This document shows, piece after piece, positions 1-5,752 of a stretch of DNA of 6,045 bases (its first letter is position 1; each line of letters starts with the position of its first letter). The notes beneath the pieces are model-generated. The model was not told the DNA's origin. It was given only the letters and a program-made list of their open reading frames with translations, and did no database searches. Location: positions 1-6,045 of the forward strand of contig CAMTOW010000144.1 of the NCBI GenBank assembly GCA_947074245.1. Reading direction: 5' to 3'. Both the position numbers and the translations under genes were made by a program. Origin of the DNA: an uncultured Bacteroidales bacterium. Its GTDB lineage: Bacteria; Bacteroidota; Bacteroidia; Bacteroidales; JAUNSR01.

Positions 1-399
1 AACCAACGCATCCATCATCGTTTTATCGCCCGGTTGCGCTTTCGTCTGTTTGCGTACACCTTCCAGACCACCCGCAAACATTTTTTTCACGCCTGCGATA
101 TCCAGTTCCGTACCTTCCGAATGATCACTCATTCCCAACAACAAACCGCCGATCAGCGTACTGGTCGAACCGCTTGTCGGAAGCATTACATTGAAACCTG
201 CGTCGTTCAAAAGATTTTTATAATCTTTTCCTTCATCCAGTTTTTCAACTACCGAGTTCATCGCCTGCACGATGGCAGTACCATGGTCTCCGTCGCCGAT
301 AACGGCGTCAAGTTGAGAGAATTCATCTTCACGAGCCTTGATCATCTCAAGAGCCATACGAAGCATTTCCTTAAATTTTTCAATAGGGAGTGTAGTCAT
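1..399 (-). CDS. dhaL: DhaL nucleotide-binding subunit of dihydroxyacetone-type kinase, C-terminus cut off by window edge
   Basis: The 133 visible residues read from ATG at 399 down to base 1 with no stop. DhaL binds ADP/ATP and two Mg ions and hands phosphate to the ketose held on DhaK, in the cytoplasm. The signature is clear: LDAVIGDGDHG at residues 30-40 supplies the three metal/nucleotide aspartates (D31, D36, D38), and PGDKTMMDAL at 123-132 is the second family block. The nucleotide-loop region reads TSGSTSTLIGG (75-85), which differs from the GGASGPL-type loop of classical DhaL. Family length is about 210 residues, so roughly 75 are missing to the left. It starts 10 bases after the dhaK stop, in the usual dhaK-dhaL order. 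No DhaM phosphotransfer subunit is visible in the window, so whether the pair uses PTS phosphate or free ATP cannot be told. The family call is secure; the substrate is not. Confidence 0.95.
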   Translation of the reverse strand, partial: MTTLPIEKFKEMLRMALEMIKAREDEFSQLDAVIGDGDHGTAIVQAMNSVVEKLDEGKDYKNLLNDAGFNVMLPTSGSTSTLIGGLLLGMSDHSEGTELDIAGVKKMFAGGLEGVRKQTKAQPGDKTMMDALV

Positions 400-409
400 T
401 GTATGTGTG

Positions 410-1417
410 TTATTTTCCGATATTGGTCCAATATGGAGCATTTGACATTCTGTTTTTCAAAAGATCGATGTGTTCTTCATCCACTTTCGCGATGATCATC
501 TGGAAACCGTGTTGTTCCTGTACGGTCAATAGTTCGTCGATACGACCGAATACTACTTCCACACCCGCTTCTTCCAGGATCAAGGCTGCCTTACGGTATA
601 CGATGCTCATCTCCATCAAAGTCGTTGCACCCGTTCCGTTGATGATCAACAGGGCTTTGTCTCCTGCTTTCAGCGCAAGTTTACGCGACAATAGGTCTAC
701 CATCTTTTCAGCTGTATCGTCTGCCGAGATCAACGACTGCAAACCGCCACCGCCTTCACCGTGCTGACCCATTCCGATCTCCATCTCACCTTCCGGAAGA
801 TCCGAGATAACAGCGCCGTTCTGCGGATGCGTACATCTTCCCATCGCTACGGCAAGAGTCGCCGTAGTCGCGTTGATGCGTTCGCAGATCTCATAGATCT
901 CATCCAATGATTTGCCTTCATCTGCCGCAGCTCCGGCGATTTTGAACAATGGAACGCAACCTGCCAAACCGCGACGGTCTTCGTTCGGAGTATCCAATCC
1001 CGCGCTGATATCGTCGTGTGTCATCAACATTTTCACTTTGATACCTACGCGCTCTGCCAGCTGACAAGCCATGTTCGCGCTCATCACGTCTCCCGAGTGG
1101 TTCAATACCACCAAAAGGATACCCGCTTCGCGTTTGAACATCTGCAACGCCTGGAATACGCGCTGAGCTCCCGGAGCGGCGAAAATATCACCTACTACCG
1201 AACAGTCCAACATACCGTCTCCTACGAATCCGCTCAACGCAGGCTCATGTCCGGCACCACCCAATGTGATCACCGCTACCTTATCCTGTGATTTTTCGTT
1301 TGCGCGAACTACGATGTTCTCGCCACCCAGTTTTACCTGGCTGTTATATGCCATAACGAAACCGTCAAGAAGCTCTCTTGTGATGTTTTCCGGTTCGTTG
1401 ATAAATTTTGTTTTCAT
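410..1417 (-). CDS. dhaK: DhaK substrate-binding subunit of dihydroxyacetone-type ketose kinase
   Basis: DhaK holds a short ketose (classically dihydroxyacetone) as a hemiaminal on a histidine while DhaL phosphorylates it. All landmarks are present in 335 residues (E. coli DhaK has about 356): GGAGHEPALSGFVGDGML at 53-70 with His57, NHSGD at 106-110 with Asp110, EDRRGLAG at 146-153, and the covalent-binding His219 in GMGQHGEGGGG (215-225). The histidine block differs from the E. coli-type GIHGEPG, which may mean a different subfamily; erythrulose kinases of bacterial tetritol pathways (LerK, DerK) belong to the same DhaK fold family. The start is the first ATG, 23 bases after the VOC gene stop, without a Shine-Dalgarno sequence. 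dhaL follows after 10 bases, so the two are surely co-expressed. The DhaK identity is firm. Dihydroxyacetone is the default substrate, and a tetrulose is a real alternative. Confidence 0.95.
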   Translation of the reverse strand: MKTKFINEPENITRELLDGFVMAYNSQVKLGGENIVVRANEKSQDKVAVITLGGAGHEPALSGFVGDGMLDCSVVGDIFAAPGAQRVFQALQMFKREAGILLVVLNHSGDVMSANMACQLAERVGIKVKMLMTHDDISAGLDTPNEDRRGLAGCVPLFKIAGAAADEGKSLDEIYEICERINATTATLAVAMGRCTHPQNGAVISDLPEGEMEIGMGQHGEGGGGLQSLISADDTAEKMVDLLSRKLALKAGDKALLIINGTGATTLMEMSIVYRKAALILEEAGVEVVFGRIDELLTVQEQHGFQMIIAKVDEEHIDLLKNRMSNAPYWTNIGK

Positions 1418-1440
1418 AGACTCTGTGTTTTATATGTGAA

Positions 1441-1761
1441 TTAGTTGTTCGTAAACTGCATGATTTCAATCGGAAGTCCCTCCTCTTCGATGAAGGCGAT
1501 CATTAGGTTTTCGCCCCCTTCCATCGGTTCGACGATCACTTTTTTGCCTTTCAGTTCTTCGTTCAGATCTTCCACTTCATACGCGATATGCGGTAGTTTC
1601 TGAATCGATTCAGGCATCCATGAACCCTCTTCGAAACGAAGGTATTCGATCTTGTTCTCGCTCTGCGTGAAGTCGGTCAGCCATACTTTCAAACCTTCCA
1701 CATATACTTCACCTTCCTGAGGTGTCGTCGTCGGTACTCCGAAATGATTAATCTTTCTCAT
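1441..1761 (-). CDS. Small VOC-superfamily (glyoxalase-fold) protein
   Basis: This 106-residue protein has the paired beta-alpha-beta-beta-beta halves of the vicinal oxygen chelate fold. The first half opens with KINHFGVPT (3-11) and ends with KIEYLRFE (37-44). The second opens with LPHIAYEVEDL (56-66) and ends with GLPIEIMQF (95-103). His6, Glu39, His58 and Glu99 lie at the four places where glyoxalase I-type enzymes hold the divalent metal, so it is probably a metal-dependent isomerase, lyase or epimerase and not just a binding protein. It is short for glyoxalase I (about 130 or more residues) and has no signal peptide, so it is cytoplasmic. It lies between the cupin lipoprotein (33-base gap) and dhaK (23-base gap). 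An epimerase/isomerase role on an intermediate, or disposal of methylglyoxal formed from triose phosphate, would fit the neighbours, but neither is shown. The fold call is good and the specific activity unknown. Confidence 0.8.
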   Translation of the reverse strand: MRKINHFGVPTTTPQEGEVYVEGLKVWLTDFTQSENKIEYLRFEEGSWMPESIQKLPHIAYEVEDLNEELKGKKVIVEPMEGGENLMIAFIEEEGLPIEIMQFTNN

Positions 1762-1794
1762 GATATTCAGATATATTAAAAAATTTATGAATGA

Positions 1795-2493
1795 TTATTT
1801 CTGTAGAACATCCGTGAAGTTTACGTTCGGATTCGTGAAACGCAGACCGTCACCGTCGTGGAATGTTCCGTATTCCGTTACGATTGCACCGTTGTCGCCG
1901 GCACGTAGGAAGTGAGGAGCTTCTCTTTCGTTCAGCGTAGCGATATCGCCTTCGTGAAGTTTCGTGAAGTTAGCCACGGTGATGTAGTTTTTCTGGCTTT
2001 CCGGATGTGCTGGAGCTCCCGGTGTAGCTTCGCCCGTACCGAAGTTGTAAACCCATCCGTTTCTGATCTGCCATGTTTCCATTTTAGCAGCGTAGCTTGT
2101 TGGTACGTGTTTGTGCTCTACGATCATCTGGTTCGGCAACAAATAGATCTCATGACCGAAATACCCGTTGTCTGCATCGTTGATCCAGAATACGCCTGCC
2201 ATACCTACGTTCTCGAAATCTCCCAAATCGAAATCCGAAATAAACATGTTGTTTTTCAGATAATCCGTGAAAGGAATTCCGTAGTATTCGAACATATCTT
2301 TGTAAGCCGCCAAAGCTACGTCAGCCTGTAACTTTCCGTCTTTGTAGAAATCAGCGTTTGTATATTTTTTCTGATAAGGTGCTTTTGTAGTTGTAGCCGT
2401 ACAAGAAGCCGTTTCTTTTTTGTCGGCGTTACAACAACCGATTAGTGTACTCATTGCAATTCCTCCTAAAATTAATAGTGATGAAGTTTTCAT
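1795..2493 (-). CDS. Lipoprotein with cupin domain similar to D-lyxose/D-mannose isomerases
   Basis: The N-terminus is a lipoprotein signal: a basic start, a hydrophobic stretch (5-18), then a lipobox LIGC ending at Cys20. A Thr/Lys-rich linker (about 22-43) follows. The rest is a single cupin domain. The metal-site pattern resembles D-lyxose isomerase (HxH...KxE...H): His127 and His129 in VEHKHV, Lys137-Met-Glu139 in AKMETW, and His194 in EAPHFLRAG, with the final block GTFHDGDGLRFTNP at 209-222. Classical cytoplasmic D-lyxose isomerases have five fewer residues between HxH and KxE. The protein would sit in the periplasm or on an outer-membrane face. The residues just after Cys20 (CNADKKE) are only mildly charged, so surface export is not clear. 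It is fourth from the operon's distal end, 30 bases after the chorismatase-like gene. Sugar isomerase is the best reading; a non-catalytic sugar-binding or other cupin enzyme is possible. Confidence 0.7.
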   Translation of the reverse strand: MKTSSLLILGGIAMSTLIGCCNADKKETASCTATTTKAPYQKKYTNADFYKDGKLQADVALAAYKDMFEYYGIPFTDYLKNNMFISDFDLGDFENVGMAGVFWINDADNGYFGHEIYLLPNQMIVEHKHVPTSYAAKMETWQIRNGWVYNFGTGEATPGAPAHPESQKNYITVANFTKLHEGDIATLNEREAPHFLRAGDNGAIVTEYGTFHDGDGLRFTNPNVNFTDVLQK

Positions 2494-2523
2494 TGTTCTA
2501 TATGAATTATGTAATTGTATCTC

Positions 2524-3714
2524 TTATTCCCCGCCGGGATATCGCATGCTGGCGATTCCTTCAATCTCAACGAGGAGTTCGTCGCGACAGACGTCGGCTA
2601 TCGTATAGATGGCATTTCCGGTCGCTTGATTCTTTTCTATGTTTTCGCGGATCACTTCATAATCCGATTCGTTCTTGACATAGACGCGGATCACGTCGGC
2701 GTCGCTTTCCCGTTTTACGGCTGCTCCGTATTTGAACTGGTTCGTAACCGAGATCAGATGACGGATGTTTTCGAGGGTCATGCGGGTCTGCGCTGCGGCG
2801 TCGGTCGCTTCCAGACTCTCCTCTCCGCGAATGGCCGCCGTTCCCGAGATGTAGCAGACATATCCCGTATCAGACCAAACCGTCTTGGCGCGTTCAAACT
2901 TGGGTGTGCTCCGTTTTTTTAGTCGCTTGTCTCCTTCTCCCAGCAACACCTGTTGCGAATAATGATGGGCGGCGATCTGAAGCGGATTGTCGATGGCGTT
3001 TATTTTCATCTGTTCCGCGATGGGACGTGTAGCGATCACTTCCACCACTACGCCTCCGCAATCCATTCCGATTCCGGTTGCGGCAGGGTATCCTCTGTTT
3101 TCCCAGCCTGTCTTCTCATAAAACAGGGTACGGGCGTCGTTGAATGCCTGATAATTCTGAATGGTTCCTTCAAATCCGGTGATTCGGTTGATGTAGTTCC
3201 ATTGGCGAACGATGTCGCTGATTCCGAATCCCTCTCGGCTCAAAACCGTTTCAAGTTTTCGGAATATCGAGTCGCTTTGTTGAGCGACCGTTTCATCCGA
3301 CTCTTCGCCACGTATTCCCTCAGTCATCATCGTGTATTCCCGATCGGTTTTCAGAATCAGATAACGGAATCCGTTTTCATTTCGATAACTCATGGTTCCG
3401 CCTTGTAAGGATTGAGGCAGGTAATGAATCTCTACCGCGAGCGAACCGTCACCTAATACCGGTTGGGTCACATACGAGATGAGCGGATATTCGTTTCCGA
3501 ACAACTCCCGCATCCGTTCGTTCAAGATGGTGAGTTCGGTTCCGTAGCGTCGGTCATCGGTCTTTCCGAAGAAGACCAGGCGACAGATCCCTTTTTTATC
3601 TTTTAGTTTTTCCGCAAGCGCTTCCGTGTCTGCCCGGAAATCGTTCAATGCGGAGAACTCGTAGTTACAGATGTAATCAGTCGTGTGTTTTTCAGTCAGG
3701 ATATCAGTCATCAT
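2524..3714 (-). CDS. FkbO/Hyg5 chorismatase-like protein of the YjgF/RidA superfamily
   Basis: This 396-residue cytoplasmic protein has no signal peptide. The N-terminal part (about 40-110) is a divergent region with VFFGKTDDRRYGTEL and ISYVTQPVLG. A central YjgF-like half (115-230) has IVRQWNYINRI (168-178), NYQAFNDARTLFYE (187-200) and YPAATGIGMD (209-218). A C-terminal YjgF/RidA half (280-390) has YISGTAAIRGEE (288-299), AAQTRMTLENI (307-317) and DVCRDELLVEIEGIA (374-388), with Arg377, Glu383 and Glu385 at the RidA active-site positions. This arrangement matches the chorismatase family (FkbO, Hyg5, XanB2), which hydrolyses chorismate to a dihydroxy- or hydroxybenzoate and pyruvate. It is some 50 residues longer than FkbO. 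Its start lies within the stop of the upstream cytochrome-propeller gene (ATGATGA; Met1 or Met2 both possible), so translation is coupled. The neighbours are sugar-type genes with no shikimate or aromatic genes, so the substrate may be another enol-ether or imine. Family sure, reaction not. Confidence 0.8.
   Translation of the reverse strand: MMTDILTEKHTTDYICNYEFSALNDFRADTEALAEKLKDKKGICRLVFFGKTDDRRYGTELTILNERMRELFGNEYPLISYVTQPVLGDGSLAVEIHYLPQSLQGGTMSYRNENGFRYLILKTDREYTMMTEGIRGEESDETVAQQSDSIFRKLETVLSREGFGISDIVRQWNYINRITGFEGTIQNYQAFNDARTLFYEKTGWENRGYPAATGIGMDCGGVVVEVIATRPIAEQMKINAIDNPLQIAAHHYSQQVLLGEGDKRLKKRSTPKFERAKTVWSDTGYVCYISGTAAIRGEESLEATDAAAQTRMTLENIRHLISVTNQFKYGAAVKRESDADVIRVYVKNESDYEVIRENIEKNQATGNAIYTIADVCRDELLVEIEGIASMRYPGGE
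3709..3714 (-). promoter_or_regulatory. ATGATGA start/stop overlap coupling two genes
   Basis: On the minus strand the stop TGA (3713-3711) of the cytochrome-propeller gene lies within ATGATGA, which provides two in-frame ATG codons (3714 and 3711) for the chorismatase-like gene. There is no Shine-Dalgarno sequence upstream, so the second protein is probably made by ribosomes that end the first, fixing their ratio. Confidence 0.8.
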
Positions 3715-5501
3715 AAGGAATTTACGTATTCGGTTAGCTCTTCGATCTCTTTTTTCGAAATCTTCTTGTTGATCCCGTGTTTGTGAATCTCAAAAACGTC
3801 CTGCATCGTAGCGGCGCGTCCGTCAAAAAGATACGGTGCCGTACGCCACACCTCACGAAGCGTCGGGGTATCCCAACCGTTGTCAAATTCGATATCATTT
3901 CCGATTCGGTGCATTTTCAAATCGGTGAAGTAAGGTCCCGAATGACATTCTCCACAGTTCATCTGTTCGAAAACTTTCCGTCCGCGTTTCGCTTTCTCGC
4001 TCAATTCCCCGTCTACCAGATAAGGGCTTGGTACGGGGCGCAATGCCATCAGGTAATCGTCTACGCAGATCGCCAGATCTTCGGGTATCTCTGCAAACTG
4101 AATATGGGTGAACCCCTTGCGTACAGCCGTTTCGGCGCGATCCCGTATTCCCGATATCATCGAAGGAGGAGTAACGTGGGAGAAAAGCATGCTTTTGCAG
4201 TTTTTCGGATTTCCCAGACCGTCGTTCAATAAATCCCAGTTCATACCGTCGGTGCGTCCGTCTCCCGGATGGCATCCGTTACACGACTGCCAGTTCTGAA
4301 AGCAATAGGTCGCGTCGTTGAAGTATTTCTCTCCGCGCTGTGCGCTGCTTTCCTGTCGGTCGTTGACCAAAGCGAAAGAGGTAACTTGTTTGTCGGGGAT
4401 CGATACCAGATTGATATCATCCGAAAAATAGGTCGGAATCACCAGTTGGTTGCCACGCATCAGGAATTTACGCGGACCGTTTCCGGTCAGGGCGACACGA
4501 TCTCTCATGCCGTATAAGAACCGCAGATCATAAGCGAGTTCCTCCTTATTCTTATATCCTTCAAACCGGCGGATCATTTCAGGATAATCGATCATGCTGA
4601 TCTCGTGTGTTCCCGAATGAGAGATGATCAGGTGTTCGGGCGTACATTTCACGTCCCAGATCCCTGCCGCTCCCCGTTCCGGATCATCCAGCAAGACGGT
4701 ACCTTTATGCGTCATACTTTCGGTATCGATGATGCTTACGCCGCTTGTGTTCATCCATCCTTGTTGCAACTGATTGGTCGGAACCTGGAATCGACCCAGA
4801 TTGTGCGTGACGAACACATACTTTCCGTCGGGGCTCAGGCAAATTCCGCGAAGGGCGTTACTTCCGTTATAAAGTTGGATGTCTTTGATCTTTTTAAAGG
4901 AGTTCAGGTCGATTACCGATACGCAGGCTGCCACGGTATCCACGTCGGCACGTTGCGCCGGAAGAAAGTTGGTTACATACAGGTATTTCCCGTTTTTATC
5001 GATCACTCCGTCTTTGGGTTCGCGGAGCACCTGGGCGTTGCGGGTCGGTTGTAGTGTTTTCAGATCGATCTCTTGTACGTCGTTCGAAAACTGATTGAGT
5101 ACATAAAGGTTATTGGCTGATTCGTTTATGATCGGCGCGTTGGCTCCGCTTCCCGTCGGAATTAGGGTCTCAACGTTCCCCGTCGTCGGATCGATCACGG
5201 CTACTTCTCCTTTTGTTTCGAAAAGCGTTACGTAAACTTTATCGTCGGATACGGCGATTCCGGTAGGAATTTGATCGAAAACAATCTCTTTCCGGATGGA
5301 TGTAAAGTCGGGCGAATAGATGGTAGCCCTTTTGCTGTTTTTCTCCGTTACGATCAGGTTGCCGTCTTTCAGTTGTTTGATATCTGTGATATTCAGCGGT
5401 GTTTTTTCTCTTTTCGCAGCCGTATCAATCTGAGTATTAGAAGATAAAACCCCAATTAACACGAATGCTATAAGAAGGGGCGAAAAGAATTTAAGCTTCA
5501 T
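3711..5501 (-). CDS. Secreted YVTN beta-propeller fused to di-haem cytochrome c peroxidase/MauG-like domain
   Basis: The 596-residue protein begins with a cleavable-type signal peptide (KLK, then hydrophobic 5-20, no lipobox Cys), so it is periplasmic. Residues about 35-380 form a beta-propeller with repeated blades such as GIAVSDDKVYVT (81-92), NLYVLNQFSNDVQEIDLKT (131-149), GKYLYVTNF (171-179), CVSVIDLNSFK (193-203) and GICLSPDGKYVFVTHN (219-234). Residues about 385-596 are a two-haem domain. Haem 1 is CNGCH (407-411, bases 4269-4283) followed by PGDGRTDGMNWDLLNDG; haem 2 is CGECH (516-520, bases 3942-3956) followed by SGPYFTDL. The TAPYLFDGRAAT block (554-565) is the usual peroxidase/MauG signature, but the residue before DG is Phe, where many relatives have His. 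Such proteins use peroxide or high-valent haem, or pass electrons, while oxidising a partner. It is the first gene of the operon, 251 bases from the divergent IclR gene, and overlaps the next gene by 4 bases. Confidence 0.9.
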   Translation of the reverse strand: MKLKFFSPLLIAFVLIGVLSSNTQIDTAAKREKTPLNITDIKQLKDGNLIVTEKNSKRATIYSPDFTSIRKEIVFDQIPTGIAVSDDKVYVTLFETKGEVAVIDPTTGNVETLIPTGSGANAPIINESANNLYVLNQFSNDVQEIDLKTLQPTRNAQVLREPKDGVIDKNGKYLYVTNFLPAQRADVDTVAACVSVIDLNSFKKIKDIQLYNGSNALRGICLSPDGKYVFVTHNLGRFQVPTNQLQQGWMNTSGVSIIDTESMTHKGTVLLDDPERGAAGIWDVKCTPEHLIISHSGTHEISMIDYPEMIRRFEGYKNKEELAYDLRFLYGMRDRVALTGNGPRKFLMRGNQLVIPTYFSDDINLVSIPDKQVTSFALVNDRQESSAQRGEKYFNDATYCFQNWQSCNGCHPGDGRTDGMNWDLLNDGLGNPKNCKSMLFSHVTPPSMISGIRDRAETAVRKGFTHIQFAEIPEDLAICVDDYLMALRPVPSPYLVDGELSEKAKRGRKVFEQMNCGECHSGPYFTDLKMHRIGNDIEFDNGWDTPTLREVWRTAPYLFDGRAATMQDVFEIHKHGINKKISKKEIEELTEYVNSL

Positions 5502-5524
5502 GTGAGATAAATATTTTTATTATT

Positions 5525-5539
5525 TCGGTCTCAAACCGA
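5525..5539 (-). promoter_or_regulatory. Small hairpin in the predicted operon leader
   Basis: TCGGT (5525-5529) and ACCGA (5535-5539) are 5-bp arms around a 5-base loop; on the minus-strand transcript this gives a stem with three G:C pairs about 24 bases before the ATG at 5501. It is one of the few GC-rich spots in the intergenic region. It has no U-tract, so it is not a terminator. A role in leader RNA stability or an additional operator is possible; it may be chance. Confidence 0.25.
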
Positions 5540-5563
5540 TTAATAGATTTAAGAAATGTGTAT

Positions 5564-5596
5564 TTTCGCATTTGAAATACATTTTCATATATGAAA
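5564..5596. repeat. Two tandem TTTC-N6-GAAA inverted-repeat sites
   Basis: TTTC-GCATTT-GAAA (5564-5577) and TTTC-ATATAT-GAAA (5583-5596) have the same arms and the same 6-base spacer, with centres 19 bp apart (about two helical turns). The second is the core of the perfect palindrome. Paired sites of this kind suit binding by a dimer-of-dimers such as many IclR regulators form. The arms are only 4 bp in AT-rich DNA, so the pairing is suggestive only. Confidence 0.4.
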
Positions 5597-5597
5597 A
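5582..5597. promoter_or_regulatory. 16-bp perfect palindrome, candidate IclR operator
   Basis: TTTTCATATATGAAAA reads identically on both strands. It starts immediately downstream of the operon's -7 box and would span the transcription start, where a bound regulator would block RNA polymerase. IclR proteins bind AT-rich inverted repeats of about this size in divergent promoter regions, and an IclR gene starts about 155 bases away. The link is inference. Confidence 0.5.
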
Positions 5598-5605
5598 CAA
5601 ATATA
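5598..5605 (-). promoter_or_regulatory. Putative Bacteroidota -7 box (TATATTTG) for the minus-strand operon
   Basis: Read on the minus strand this is TATATTTG, a full match to the TAnnTTTG -7 element of the Bacteroides primary sigma factor. Twenty bases upstream, at 5626-5629, lies TTAC, only a weak match to the -33 TTTG element, as would suit an activated or tightly controlled promoter. Transcription would begin around 5590-5593 and give a leader of about 90 bases before the ATG at 5501. The box directly abuts the palindrome at 5582-5597. The match is exact but short in an AT-rich region, so chance cannot be excluded. Confidence 0.5.
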
Positions 5606-5679
5606 GAAATATATCTTTTATGTATGTAACGGTATTTCTGAAAAATCAATTGTTTCATTAATATTTCACATAAAAAAAC

Positions 5680-5687
5680 AATATTTG
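5680..5687 (+). promoter_or_regulatory. Weak candidate -7 box for the IclR gene (AATATTTG)
   Basis: AATATTTG matches the Bacteroidota TAnnTTTG element at all but its first base and lies 65 bases before the IclR ATG. No convincing TTTG lies 19-21 bases upstream (nearest TTTC at 5653-5656, 23-base spacer). TGCACCG, which begins in this box (5686-5692), recurs at 5732-5738 in the predicted leader, perhaps as an autoregulatory repeat, though 7 bp is short. Confidence 0.25.
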
Positions 5688-5752
5688 CACCGTCAATCTA
5701 AACCATTGATACATATACATAAACTTTAATCTGCACCGGACAGCTATATAAG

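Noticed and set aside
34..495. Plus-strand open frame of 153 codons over dhaL and the dhaK end
   Set aside because: It lies opposite dhaL, whose motifs (GDGDHG, PGDKTMMDAL) are unmistakable, and its own translation shows no domain-like pattern.
2455..2470. TCCTCC at about 2460, which on the minus strand reads as a purine-rich GGAGGA like a Shine-Dalgarno site
   Set aside because: It lies inside the signal-peptide coding region of the cupin lipoprotein (encoding the Gly-Gly of the hydrophobic stretch). Starting after it would destroy the signal peptide.
1418..2523. Possible terminators or internal promoters in the 23-33 base gaps between operon genes
   Set aside because: The gaps hold only AT-rich sequence with no GC-rich stem plus U-tract and no TAnnTTTG box that I could find.
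3895..4275. Second minus-strand open frame of 126 codons inside the cytochrome-propeller gene
   Set aside because: It is an out-of-frame reading of the two-haem region; the main frame contains both CxxCH motifs and runs on without interruption.
5571..5574. TTTG at 5571-5574 (plus strand) as an alternative -7 element
   Set aside because: It lacks the TA two bases upstream (CGCATTTG) and lies inside one of the inverted repeats; 5598-5605 on the minus strand is a full match.
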